DNA of 64,000 nucleotides. Source: Candidatus Aminicenantota bacterium (GTDB lineage Bacteria; Acidobacteriota; Aminicenantia; Aminicenantales; Saccharicenantaceae). The notes under the pieces were generated by a model. That model was not told where the DNA came from and did no database searches. It saw nothing but the letters and a program-made list of their open reading frames with translations. A program made the translations under genes and the position numbers. The stretch is taken from positions 62,001 through 126,000 of the forward strand of contig JAGNLW010000003.1 in the NCBI GenBank assembly GCA_017999365.1, written 5' to 3'. Positions 1 to 8,502 of the stretch are shown here, one piece after another; within the stretch, counting starts at the first letter, position 1; each line of letters begins with the position of its first letter.

Positions 1-2001
1 GCCCTCGTTGAGCGGGATGTGGCTGACCTTGTCGCCGAAGCGGCGCTCCAGGGTGTCGAGGGCCAAGACCGAGGCCTCGAACATCTTCATCAGGAAGCCC
101 ATGTCGAGGCCGCCCTCGGCCAGGAAGTCGCGGTAGGCCCGCAGCGGGAACTTGGGATTGAGGTCCTTCCAGACATTGCCGTTCTGCCAGTCGAAGCCGT
201 TGAGGATCGTCCACGGCCGCTTGCGCGGCGAGCCCAGGTCGTGGGGCACCATGCCCGGGACCTTGATCGTGTTCCAGTAGTAGTCGAGCTTGTCGGGCGG
301 GACCTCGTTGGGGAAGGTCACGGCGTATTGGTAGGCCCGGAAGGACGGGTCCTCGAGCGGCACGGTCCGGGCGATGAACTCCATGTTGCGCTTCTCGAGC
401 TCGGGCCAGAGCTTGAGGACGTGCCAGCAGTAGGTGTCGACGTCGGTCGTGCCGTACATGAGGTAGTCGGCGCTCTCGAGGTAGGTGTGGAGGTCGGTCG
501 TGGCGTCCCAGATGCTCGTCTCGGCCAGGACGTAGAGCTCGTTGAGCAGGGCCTGCTTGAACCAGTCCGGGAGCTTGGGGTCGGTCAGGATGGGGCGCTG
601 CCAGGCGTCGACGGCCCGCTCCCACTCCCCGGCCCGCTCCAGGGCCTCGGCGGCGATGCGGAAGGCGTTCGTGCCCTCGGCGCCGTAGAAGGCCGTGTAT
701 TTCCGTTTCTGCTTGGCCCCGGCCTCGAATTCGTAATAGGGGAAGTCCCAGGCCACGGCGAAAGGCACCTCGAGGCGCTCGCCGGGTTTGAGGGTGAAGG
801 ACACGGCCAGGGCCGCGGCGGTCCGGGCGCCGGGCGCGGCCGGGGCCGGCGGCTTCGTGGCGTCGAGCGTGCCGTCGGCGGCGAAGCGCGTCCAGACGTC
901 GGCGCCGTCGCCCTTGGGGTCGAAGACGGGCTGGACGTGGATCCGGGTCCGCGAGGGGACGTCCATGACGGCGATGGCCATCGTGCCGCTCATGGCGTTG
1001 CCGGTGCGGACGTCCTGGCCGTCCTTGCGGAAGAGGACGCCCTTGGCCCGGCCGCGCTCGGCCGGCTCGTTGACGTTGCCGGCGCTGCGGCGGTCCCAGA
1101 CGAAGGAGGCCTGAGGGGCTTGGCCGGCGGCGGCGCGGGCCCGGGCCGGCTCCCAGCCGACCATGTTCTCCCAGGTCAGGAGGAGGCTGACCTCGACCGG
1201 CTGCTTCGTCGGATTGACGGCGATCCACCGGTAGACGGCCGCCGGATAGCTCGTCTCCTTGTAGTTGCCGGCGATGACCGGCGAGAACTGGACGACGGCC
1301 AGGTCGACCGGCAGGTCCGGGTCCTCCTCGTAGGAGAAGCCCGACTTGGGGTAGAGGGCGTAGTAGTCGCCACGGCCCGTCGGGTAGTTCCAGGCCCAAC
1401 GGGACAGGCCCGCGCCTTCGGGCGGGGCGGTCGTGGAGAGGGTGCGGACGACGGTCCGGCCGGCCGACCGGGCGAAGACGTGGAACTGGTCGGCCCAGAC
1501 CGTGTCCTCGACCATCCAGCCGGGCTTGAGGAACCAGGTCGAGAAATTGCCGTTCATGAGCCGCTCGAAGCCGCCGGCGCCGATGCCTCCGACGGGGCAG
1601 GCGCTGCCCTCGGGCCGGGCCTCGATGTCGCCGGGGGCGACGGTCCGGCCGTACGTCGTGAGCACGGTCCCGATAGGCCGGTCGAAAGCGGCCGGCGGGA
1701 ACCCGGCCAGGTTGGCGGACGAGTGGTTGAGCGCGGCCAGGGCGGCCTGGACGATGTCTTTGGTCGTCCGGGCGCCCTTGGCCCGGGCCGCGGCGACGAG
1801 GGCGTCGAAGCGGCCGGCGATTTCCCGGCCGGCGTCGTCGGTGACGGCCTTCTCGGCGAGAAGGGGCGCGTAGCGGCGGACGAGCTCGGCCTTGGCGGCG
1901 TCGGCGGCGGCGTCGGCGCCCGACGCGGGGGCCGGGACGAGGGCCAGGCCGAGAGAGAGGATGAGAACGGACGGGACCGTCCGGGCGAGAAGTCCGCGCA
2001 T
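1..2001 (-). CDS. GH116 family beta-glucosidase / glucosylceramidase-like (3' end outside window)
   Basis: Exported glycoside hydrolase related to the GBA2 bile-acid beta-glucosidase family, expected to release glucose or another beta-linked sugar from glycosides. The first 667 residues are present and the gene runs off the left edge. Residues 1-29 form a signal peptide ending near APASGA. The segment WFKQALLNELY carries the nucleophile-type Glu (about E488), and the following YLMYGTTDVDTY, VPHDLG and WKDLNPKF match GH116 core motifs; the acid/base Asp lies beyond the edge. The ATG at 2001 has AAGGAG 6 nt upstream and follows the MFS gene by 14 nt, so it is the last visible gene of the glycosidase operon. 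Family assignment is firm; the substrate is inferred only. Confidence 0.88.
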   Translation of the reverse strand, partial: MRGLLARTVPSVLILSLGLALVPAPASGADAAADAAKAELVRRYAPLLAEKAVTDDAGREIAGRFDALVAAARAKGARTTKDIVQAALAALNHSSANLAGFPPAAFDRPIGTVLTTYGRTVAPGDIEARPEGSACPVGGIGAGGFERLMNGNFSTWFLKPGWMVEDTVWADQFHVFARSAGRTVVRTLSTTAPPEGAGLSRWAWNYPTGRGDYYALYPKSGFSYEEDPDLPVDLAVVQFSPVIAGNYKETSYPAAVYRWIAVNPTKQPVEVSLLLTWENMVGWEPARARAAAGQAPQASFVWDRRSAGNVNEPAERGRAKGVLFRKDGQDVRTGNAMSGTMAIAVMDVPSRTRIHVQPVFDPKGDGADVWTRFAADGTLDATKPPAPAAPGARTAAALAVSFTLKPGERLEVPFAVAWDFPYYEFEAGAKQKRKYTAFYGAEGTNAFRIAAEALERAGEWERAVDAWQRPILTDPKLPDWFKQALLNELYVLAETSIWDATTDLHTYLESADYLMYGTTDVDTYCWHVLKLWPELEKRNMEFIARTVPLEDPSFRAYQYAVTFPNEVPPDKLDYYWNTIKVPGMVPHDLGSPRKRPWTILNGFDWQNGNVWKDLNPKFPLRAYRDFLAEGGLDMGFLMKMFEASVLALDTLERRFGDKVSHIPLNEG

Positions 2002-2015
2002 GTCGATCTCCTTGT

Positions 2016-3197
2016 CTAGAGTGCCTTACGGGTCCGCCGCGCGACGAGGAGCGTCAGGACGACGATCATCGCGCAGTTGACGACCGGGATGAGCAGGCCC
2101 CGGCGCAGGCCGGCGGACTCGGCGATGCGGCCGGCCAGCCACGGGGCCAGCATGCCGCCGGCGAGGCCGACGGCGATGACGACGCTGAAGGCCGTGCCCG
2201 TGAGGGCGGCGAAACGGCCGCCGACGACGGCCAGGGTCGTCGGGTAGATGGCGGCGAAGCCGAGGCCGATGAGGATGGCGCCGGCGGCGGCAGACACGCC
2301 GGACGGGGCGAAGGCCATGAGGACGGCGGCCGCGAGGGCCAGGACGGCGCTGGCGAGAATGAGCCGTTCGTTGCCGAGGCGGCGGACGAGGCGGCTCGAA
2401 ACGAGACGGCCGGCCATGACGGCCGCCCAATACCCGGCCAGGACGAGGGCCGCCGCGGCCGGGGCGAAGCCGAAGGTCCGCTCGAGGTAGGTCGAGATCC
2501 AGCCGCCGACGGTGAACTCGTTGCCCGACTGGAAAAAGAGGATGAAAGCCGTCAGCCACAGGAGCGGCTCGCGGGCGATAGCGGCCGCCTCCTTGATCGG
2601 GAAGCCCTGGGCCTGCTTGGCCTTGGGGAAACGCAGGACGGCGTAGACGACGGCCGGGACGAGGCCGAGGGCGGCGGCCAGGCCGAGGATGAGTCCGAGA
2701 CCCAGCGTCTCGCGCAGGGTGCCGATGAGGAACGGGACGGTCAAGGCCCCGAAACCGAAGAAGATGCCCAGGACGTTGAGGGCCGCGCCCCGCCTCTCCC
2801 CCTCGTGGAGGTCGCTCGTCAGGGCGTTGGTGCCGCCGTTGAGACCGCCGCCGCCCAGGCCGAGGACGACGGCCGCGGCCAGGACGGCGCCGTAGCCGGT
2901 CGCCCGCGCGAGCAGCAGGAAGGCGCCCGCGACGAGGAAGGCCGAGACGGCCAGGACGGCCTTGAAGCCGAAGCGGTCGACGAGCGGCCCGAAGAAGACC
3001 GTCGTCGCCAGCATGGCGAAGTTCATCGTCAGGAACAGGTTGCCGGCCGCGCCGGCTCCGAAACCGATACGCTCGAAGAGCGAAGGCAGGATGGCGCCCA
3101 GGATGGCCATGACGATGCCGAAGACGAAGATGCCGGCCCAGGCCGAGGCCTGGAGCCGGGCGGCGGAGGCCGGCGCGGGGCGGGCGGGCGCGTCCAC
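2016..3197 (-). CDS. MFS transporter, probably sugar uptake
   Basis: Inner-membrane major facilitator of 393 residues with about 12 hydrophobic segments and a cytoplasmic loop after TM2 (GPLVDRFGFKAVL) typical of MFS_1. The start is a GTG at 3197, 2 nt after the stop of the SIS gene, with AAGGGG 8 nt upstream, so translation is probably coupled. Its position between the SIS and ROK sugar genes and a beta-glucosidase suggests that it imports the mono- or disaccharide released by the secreted hydrolases of the operon. Fucose/glucose permease-like proteins are the closest general type I recognise; the substrate cannot be read from sequence. Confidence 0.85.
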   Translation of the reverse strand: MDAPARPAPASAARLQASAWAGIFVFGIVMAILGAILPSLFERIGFGAGAAGNLFLTMNFAMLATTVFFGPLVDRFGFKAVLAVSAFLVAGAFLLLARATGYGAVLAAAVVLGLGGGGLNGGTNALTSDLHEGERRGAALNVLGIFFGFGALTVPFLIGTLRETLGLGLILGLAAALGLVPAVVYAVLRFPKAKQAQGFPIKEAAAIAREPLLWLTAFILFFQSGNEFTVGGWISTYLERTFGFAPAAAALVLAGYWAAVMAGRLVSSRLVRRLGNERLILASAVLALAAAVLMAFAPSGVSAAAGAILIGLGFAAIYPTTLAVVGGRFAALTGTAFSVVIAVGLAGGMLAPWLAGRIAESAGLRRGLLIPVVNCAMIVVLTLLVARRTRKAL

Positions 3198-3199
3198 GG

Positions 3200-4012
3200 T
3201 CAGCGCCCCTTGGCGGCCTTCTTGGCCGGGCGCCGCGGCCGCGTGGCCTTCTCGCCCTTGTAGGCCCGGGCGTAATAGAACTCGGTGAAGGCCCGGTAGA
3301 CCTCGGCCATGTGGCCGGGCGGGACGCCGGGGACGTTGGGCGAGACGAAGGTCGGCGGCACTTGGCCGGTCTTGGCCAGGACGGCGGCCGTCTCGGCCAC
3401 GAGCGACATGGCGATGGTCACGGCGGCCACGGTCGAGCCTGCGGCCACCGGTTCGGTCTGGCCGACGTCGACCAGGGCGTCCTCGGGCGGGACGTGGTTG
3501 TCGATGGCCACGTCGGCGATCTCCGAGAGGACCCGGCCCGAGCTGTGGGAGCGCTTGCCGATCCGGGCGTTGGCGTGGGAGGAGACCGTGACGACCTTCA
3601 GGCCGCGGGCCTTGGCTTCCAGGGCCACGTCGATGGGCGCGGCGTTCAGGCCGCCGTGGGAGAAGACCAGCATGACATCGCGCGGCTCGAGCGGGTAGCT
3701 CTGCAGGAAGACCTTGGCGTAGCCCTCCTGGCGCTCGATCCAGAGCAGCTCGCGGGCCCCGCCGGGGCCGATGACGTTGGACCACATCAGGCGCGGGTCG
3801 TAGAGCGGGAAGAAGCCGACGAACCCGCCGTAGCGCGGGAAGATGTCCATGACCGGGATGACCGAGTGGCCGCTCCCGAACATGTAGACGCGGCCCTTCT
3901 TGCGGATGGCGGCGGCCATGAGCTTGCCGGCGGCCTTGATGGCGGCCATCTCGCGGGACTGGATCTCGGCCAGGATCCACTGGATGATGCCGAGGTAGTT
4001 CTGTGCGGACAT
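3200..4012 (-). CDS. SIS-domain sugar-phosphate binding protein (UPF0309-like)
   Basis: 270-residue cytoplasmic protein with one SIS (sugar isomerase) fold. FGSGHSV at about residues 46-52 and VFSHGGLNAAPID form the phosphosugar pocket, and SSHANARIGKRSHSSGRVL matches the UPF0309 group. Proteins of this type bind or isomerise phosphorylated amino sugars. The C-terminus is a Lys/Arg/Ala/Pro tail. The ATG at 4012 has AAGGAG 6 nt upstream and follows the ROK kinase stop by 3 nt, suggesting that it acts on the sugar phosphate made by that kinase. The exact reaction is unknown. Confidence 0.85.
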   Translation of the reverse strand: MSAQNYLGIIQWILAEIQSREMAAIKAAGKLMAAAIRKKGRVYMFGSGHSVIPVMDIFPRYGGFVGFFPLYDPRLMWSNVIGPGGARELLWIERQEGYAKVFLQSYPLEPRDVMLVFSHGGLNAAPIDVALEAKARGLKVVTVSSHANARIGKRSHSSGRVLSEIADVAIDNHVPPEDALVDVGQTEPVAAGSTVAAVTIAMSLVAETAAVLAKTGQVPPTFVSPNVPGVPPGHMAEVYRAFTEFYYARAYKGEKATRPRRPAKKAAKGR

Positions 4013-4015
4013 GTG

Positions 4016-5017
4016 TCACTCCTTGTCGAGCGCGTTCCAGGCCAGGCGGCCGCAGCCGTAGAGCCCGGCGTCCTCGCCGAGCCGCGAGAGCTCGATGCGG
4101 ACCGCCCGGGCGGCCAGCGGCTGGGCCCAGCGGGCGGCCTCGCGGCGGACGGGGTCGAGGAAGAGGTCGGCGGCGCGGAACAGGCCCCCGCCGAGGACCA
4201 CGACATCGGGATTGAGCAGGCTGATGATGTTGGCGATGCCCATGCCCAGGTAGAGGGCGACCTTGTCGCCGATCTCCCGGGCCAGGGCGTCGCCGCGGCG
4301 GGCGGCCTCGGCCACGGTCTCGGCCGTGACGTCCTCGATGCGGCCGCCGGCCAGGTCGGACAGGATCGAGGGCCGGCCCCGCTCGAGCTCCCGGCGGGCC
4401 TTGCGGCCCACGGAATTCCCCGAGGCCTCGGCCTCGAAGCAGCCCATCTCGGCGTACTCCGGCTCGAAGTCCGGGTCGAGGGCGAACCAGCCGACCGCGC
4501 CGGCGATATCCTCGCGGCCGTGGAGGAGGCGGCCGCCCGAGATGATGCCGGCCCCGATGCCGGTGCCGACGGCCAGGAAGACGGCGTCCGAGGCGCCGGC
4601 CGCGGCGCCGCGCCAAGCCTCGCCGGCGACGTAGGCGGAGCGGTCGGATTCGAGCACGAGGGAAATAGCGGGGACATGTACCGAAGGTACGTGTCCCCTT
4701 ATCTTTTCCAAAAGCGGGTACTGGTCCCAGCCGGGGATGTTCGGCGCCCAGACCCGGCCGGTCGCCGAATAGGCGATGCCCGGCACGCACAGGCCCACGG
4801 CGGCCAGCCGGCCGCCGGCCTCGCGAGCGGCCGCGGCCAGGGCTTCGACGCGCCCGGCGACTTGGGCGGCCGCGGCGTCCCCGCCGGCCCGGTCGAGGAG
4901 CGTCTTGTCGCGGGCCGAGATGTCCCCGTCCGCGGTGAACAGCGCCGAGGCGATCTTCGTCCCCCCGACATCCACCGCCCCGCAGAAAACGGGGACGTTT
5001 CTATTTATTTCTTTCAT
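4016..5017 (-). CDS. ROK-family sugar kinase carrying repeat-derived segments
   Basis: 333-residue cytoplasmic kinase phosphorylating a hexose or N-acetylhexosamine. DVGGTK near the N-terminus is the ATP phosphate loop and VGTGIGAGIISGG is the second nucleotide motif. The classical ROK HxxxCxCGxxGCxE zinc site is reduced to one Cys (EMGCFEAEASG), as in a known ROK subgroup. Two oddities: residues around RGHVPSVHVP are encoded by a 29-nt REP-like palindrome (4670-4698), and the N-terminal KEINRNVPVF is encoded by a different AT-richer repeat-like segment. The ATG at 5017 lies inside the GH42 gene (17-nt overlap), so translation is probably coupled. Substrate (GlcNAc, ManNAc or glucose) is uncertain. 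Confidence 0.87.
   Translation of the reverse strand: MKEINRNVPVFCGAVDVGGTKIASALFTADGDISARDKTLLDRAGGDAAAAQVAGRVEALAAAAREAGGRLAAVGLCVPGIAYSATGRVWAPNIPGWDQYPLLEKIRGHVPSVHVPAISLVLESDRSAYVAGEAWRGAAAGASDAVFLAVGTGIGAGIISGGRLLHGREDIAGAVGWFALDPDFEPEYAEMGCFEAEASGNSVGRKARRELERGRPSILSDLAGGRIEDVTAETVAEAARRGDALAREIGDKVALYLGMGIANIISLLNPDVVVLGGGLFRAADLFLDPVRREAARWAQPLAARAVRIELSRLGEDAGLYGCGRLAWNALDKE
4670..4698 (+). repeat. REP-like palindrome type A, copy A1, inside a coding region
   Basis: Arms GGGGACATGTACC and GGTACGTGTCCCC flank a 3-nt loop (GAA). All 13 positions pair except one, which is a T.G wobble on this strand and C.A on the other. The same arms recur at 37659-37687 and 57311-57339, and in variant form at 57353-57387. 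This copy lies in frame inside the ROK kinase and adds no stop codon. Confidence 0.85.
4984..5013 (-). repeat. AT-richer repeat-like segment at the GH42/ROK junction
   Basis: Read on the minus strand the segment runs from AATAAATAGAAACG to a run ending CGTTTTC, with a small dyad (AAACG/CGTTT) around CCCC. It contains the GH42 stop codon and the first codons of the ROK kinase. Its base composition differs sharply from the flanking genes. I believe similar sequences are dispersed in other bacterial genomes, but this window holds only one copy, so calling it mobile is inference. Confidence 0.4.
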
Positions 5018-7352
5018 GTTGATCGCCTGCTGACCGCAGGTGGACGACCCAGGCTTCGTTGGGCTGGAGGGTCTTGCCGACGGCCGTCCGGCCGGCGGCG
5101 GCGGCCGCGGCGACCGCCTCGCCCGTCTCCAGGTCCTTGGCCGTGACCCGGCCCGGACCGTCCATGGCCACAGCGAACGTCGCCGCCACGGCCTTCTCTC
5201 CCCGGTTGAAGCCGAAGAGCAGGACATAGCCGTCGCCGCGGAGCAGGCGGCCTTCGACGAGCGCGTCGGCCGCTTCGGCCGTGACCTTGACCGCCGGCTC
5301 GATCTTCAACCATTCGGCCAATCCGGCGAAGAACTTGCCGTTGTTGGGGTTCTTGAAATGATGGTAGGCCGAACCGAAGAAGGAGCCGGCGATGACGGCC
5401 CGGCCCTTGCCAAAGGGCGCGGCCACGACGGCCGGCCGCCCGTCCGCGAACGCGGCCACGACCCGGCTGGCCTTGCCGAAGACTTCGAAGGCCTCCTCGA
5501 AGAACAGGCTGTCGAGGGTGTCGCCCGGCTCGAGCAGCGGGAAGGCCTCGTCGGCGGCGCCGACCGTGACCACCCCGGTCTTGGCGAGCGGCGTCAGCTC
5601 GGTCTCCCGGCAGCCGAAGACCTCGGCGAGTCCCCCGCCGGGGACGACCGGGCTCGAGGCGCCCTTCTCGTCGACCCAGCCGCAGCGGGCCTCCGTCACC
5701 AGAGTGCCGCCGCCGCGGACGTACTCGACCAGGGCGGCGACGTGGGGCTGGGACATCATGACCGGGTACGGGGCGATGAGGAGCTTGTAGCCGGCCGCCC
5801 GCGGCGTGTCCAGGTCGCGGACGTGCAGGAAGTCGACCGGGATGTTGCGCTCGAAGAAGGCCCGGTGGACGCCCTGGAGCGACTCGCTGAGGTTGTTGAC
5901 CCCGACCGTCTGGCCCTCGCCGGTGAAGGCCTGCTGGCCGCCGACCATGTGCGAGAGGGGGTTGTAGAGGATGGCGATCTCGGCCTTGGCGGGCAACGCT
6001 TTGAGGAAGAGGTCCTGGTGCGACGTGATGACGCGGGCGATTCGGCCTCCCGCCTCGGCCCGCTCGGTGACCTTGCCGTCGAGCTCGACCAGGCCGTAGC
6101 CGCCGGCCTCGTAGCCCGTGCTCATCGGGTAATAGGCGTAGATGTTGACGGCCCGCGCCCCGTAGGCGACCGTGCTCCACATCCAGTCGCGCGTGTCCGT
6201 GCCGACGACGGGGTAGCTCATCTTCATGCCGAAGACGCCGTAGCCGGCCTGGAGCTCGCCGATGTAGAAGCCGCCGTTGCCGATCCCCATCGACCGGACG
6301 AAATCCAGCCCCGAGGAGCGGTAGAACGGCGACCAGGGCTTGATGGTCCAGGCGTGCTTGGGGTAGATGGAGGCGCCGTAGAATTCGACGCTGTCGGACA
6401 TCTTGCGGTCGTCCGGCGTCCCCGACCAGTCGGGCCGGGTGAAAATGCCGGGCCCGGCCGAATGGCTGGTGACGACCGAATCGGGCAGGACCGACTTGAC
6501 GGCCGCGGCCTTGAGGGCCAGGTCCTCGGCCAGCTTGTCGGAGATGAACTCCTTCCAGTCGATGTAATCGGTGAAGGTCAGGATGGTGCCGAAGCGCGGC
6601 GGCTCGACCTCGTCCCAGGTCCGCAGCGTCCGGTACCAGGCCTTGTTGAGGGCCTCGACCGTGCCGTACTTCTTCCGGAGCCAGTCCCGGAAACGGGCCT
6701 GGGTCGAGGGGCAATAGCAGAACTGGACCGACTTGAGATCGCCGACGTAGTAGACCTCGGCCCAGTTGATGATGTGGGGCTCGCTCCACAGGTCCCAGCC
6801 GTAGAAGGCCGGCTTGCCCTTGAGGGCCCGGGCCGCAGCCTTGAAGAAATCGAGGATCTTTTCCTGCACCCCGGCGTGGTCGAAGCAGAAGCCGGGCGAG
6901 GCCTGGGACTCGACGACGACGCCGTTGGACGAGACGAACTTGGAGTCGGGATGGCGGGCCTCGACCCAGTCGGGGGCCGAGTCGATGTAGACCTGGACGA
7001 TGATCCGCAGGCCGGCCTCGCCGGCCAGGTCGGTCAGGAGCTCGAGGGCCGAGAAATCGTACCGCCCCTCGGCCTTCTCGCAGGCCGTCCACTCGATCCA
7101 GGTCCGGACGGTGTTGAAGCCCAGCCGCTTGATCTGCGCGATGTCCTTCTTCCAGGCCTCGCGGGAGGCCGGGGTGACGGTCTCGAGCATGGGCGCCCGG
7201 GCCTTGCCGCCGGCGTACCAGACCGAGACCGGGAAGAAGCCGCGGGTCTTGTCGGCCGGGGCGGCGGCCGCCGCGGCCGCCAGCAGGAGCAGGCCGACCG
7301 CGGCCCGCGCGGCCCGGGCCGCGAAGGACCGTTCCGTCGTCGCGTTCGTCAT
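5001..7352 (-). CDS. GH42 family beta-galactosidase, exported
   Basis: 783-residue glycoside hydrolase with an N-terminal signal peptide, a TIM barrel, a central trimerisation (glutamine-amidotransferase-like) domain and a C-terminal beta domain. The acid/base Glu is probably E191 in DLWSEPH and the nucleophile E366 in IGELQAG. It should release galactose (or arabinose) from beta-linked oligosaccharides. GH42 enzymes are usually cytoplasmic, so the signal peptide suggests periplasmic action here. The ATG at 7352 is preferred because it has GAAAGG upstream; a TTG 15 nt earlier is unlikely. The stop codon lies within a repeat-like segment and overlaps the ROK start by 17 nt. Confidence 0.87.
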   Translation of the reverse strand: MTNATTERSFAARAARAAVGLLLLAAAAAAAPADKTRGFFPVSVWYAGGKARAPMLETVTPASREAWKKDIAQIKRLGFNTVRTWIEWTACEKAEGRYDFSALELLTDLAGEAGLRIIVQVYIDSAPDWVEARHPDSKFVSSNGVVVESQASPGFCFDHAGVQEKILDFFKAAARALKGKPAFYGWDLWSEPHIINWAEVYYVGDLKSVQFCYCPSTQARFRDWLRKKYGTVEALNKAWYRTLRTWDEVEPPRFGTILTFTDYIDWKEFISDKLAEDLALKAAAVKSVLPDSVVTSHSAGPGIFTRPDWSGTPDDRKMSDSVEFYGASIYPKHAWTIKPWSPFYRSSGLDFVRSMGIGNGGFYIGELQAGYGVFGMKMSYPVVGTDTRDWMWSTVAYGARAVNIYAYYPMSTGYEAGGYGLVELDGKVTERAEAGGRIARVITSHQDLFLKALPAKAEIAILYNPLSHMVGGQQAFTGEGQTVGVNNLSESLQGVHRAFFERNIPVDFLHVRDLDTPRAAGYKLLIAPYPVMMSQPHVAALVEYVRGGGTLVTEARCGWVDEKGASSPVVPGGGLAEVFGCRETELTPLAKTGVVTVGAADEAFPLLEPGDTLDSLFFEEAFEVFGKASRVVAAFADGRPAVVAAPFGKGRAVIAGSFFGSAYHHFKNPNNGKFFAGLAEWLKIEPAVKVTAEAADALVEGRLLRGDGYVLLFGFNRGEKAVAATFAVAMDGPGRVTAKDLETGEAVAAAAAAGRTAVGKTLQPNEAWVVHLRSAGDQHERNK

Positions 7353-7388
7353 GTCCGCACCTTTCAAAGAGCCGAAGGGATGCCGGCG

Positions 7389-8477
7389 TCAGTCGACGCC
7401 GAAGGACCGGCCGATGACCTCGAGGAGCTCGGAGTGCCCGGACCGCCGGTCCCCGCCGAGCTCCCAGATGATGACCCCCGCGGAGCCTTTATCCTTGACG
7501 TACTGGCACTTGAGGCCGACCGAGCTCGGGTCGTCGTAGCCGATGATCATGGTCCCGTCCGTCCGCCGCAGATAAGGCACGCGGGCCTGGCCGTCCCAGG
7601 TCCGCGGCCAGTCGCCCGCCGGCAGGGCGGCGATGTCCCGGTAGGACCGGCCGGCGCTCGCCGTGAAGGGCAGGCCCAGGCCGCCGCAGTCGAACGACCG
7701 GCCGAAGAAAGGCACGCCGACGAGGAGCTTGCCGAGGGGGACCTGGCGGGAGCGGGCGTAGAGGAAGGTCTCGTCGAGCGAACCGCAGCCGTCGTCGCCC
7801 CAGGCGTAGAGCGGGGCGTTGTGGCCGGAGTGGTCCGACCATTCGCCGTGATAGTCGTAGGTCATGAAGCCGATGAGGTCGAAGGCGCCGGCCAGGCGCT
7901 CGAAGTCGATCCAGCGGCCGTAGTAGTTGTTCGACGGGGCGGCCATGGTCACGAGGAGCGGCGGCGTCCGGGCGTGGAAGGCGGCGGCCAGGGCCTCGAT
8001 GAACAGGGTGAACTGGGCTTTCTCCGCGTCGCCCGTGACGAACTCCCAGTCGATGTCCACGCCGTCGTAGGCGTTGGCCTCGCAGAAGGCGAGGAGTTGG
8101 CCGACGAACCGGTCGCGGTTGGCGGGCGTCGCGCTCATGCCCGGGAAGCCGGCGCAGTTGCCCCAACCGCCCAGGCTGAGGACCATCTTGACCCCGGCGG
8201 CGCGCGCGGCCGCGTTGAGGTCGGGATAGAGGAGCCCGTCCGGGACGACCAGGTTGCCCGAAGCGTCGGGCCAGGCGAAAGCATGGGCGATGTGGGTCAG
8301 GTACCGGTACTCGATGCCGGTGTGGTCGAGCGTCGCCCGGTTCGAGGTTCGGTAGTAGCCCATGACGACCCGGTCGGGCCGCGACGGCTCTTCGGGCACT
8401 TGGGCGACCTGGCAGGCGCCGGCAAGGAGAAGGAGGAAAAGGGCGGCCGGAACGATGCCGAGGACGGGAGTCCGCAT
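7389..8477 (-). CDS. GH18 family glycosidase lipoprotein (chitinase / endo-N-acetylglucosaminidase type)
   Basis: 362 residues with a lipoprotein signal peptide (lipobox LAGAC, about residue 22), so it is anchored in a membrane facing the periplasm or outside. The GH18 signature DGVDIDWE spans residues 138-145, with E145 the catalytic acid. SLGGW and MTYDYHG are the other conserved barrel motifs. GH18 enzymes cut beta-1,4 bonds between N-acetylglucosamine residues by substrate-assisted catalysis. The ATG at 8477 has GGAGG 4 nt upstream. The neighbouring glycosidases, kinase and transporter suggest that it trims a GlcNAc-containing glycan, perhaps host- or biomass-derived. Confidence 0.9.
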   Translation of the reverse strand: MRTPVLGIVPAALFLLLLAGACQVAQVPEEPSRPDRVVMGYYRTSNRATLDHTGIEYRYLTHIAHAFAWPDASGNLVVPDGLLYPDLNAAARAAGVKMVLSLGGWGNCAGFPGMSATPANRDRFVGQLLAFCEANAYDGVDIDWEFVTGDAEKAQFTLFIEALAAAFHARTPPLLVTMAAPSNNYYGRWIDFERLAGAFDLIGFMTYDYHGEWSDHSGHNAPLYAWGDDGCGSLDETFLYARSRQVPLGKLLVGVPFFGRSFDCGGLGLPFTASAGRSYRDIAALPAGDWPRTWDGQARVPYLRRTDGTMIIGYDDPSSVGLKCQYVKDKGSAGVIIWELGGDRRSGHSELLEVIGRSFGVD

Positions 8478-8502
8478 GCTTCCTCCAGTCCCTATTTTTA
8501 TC

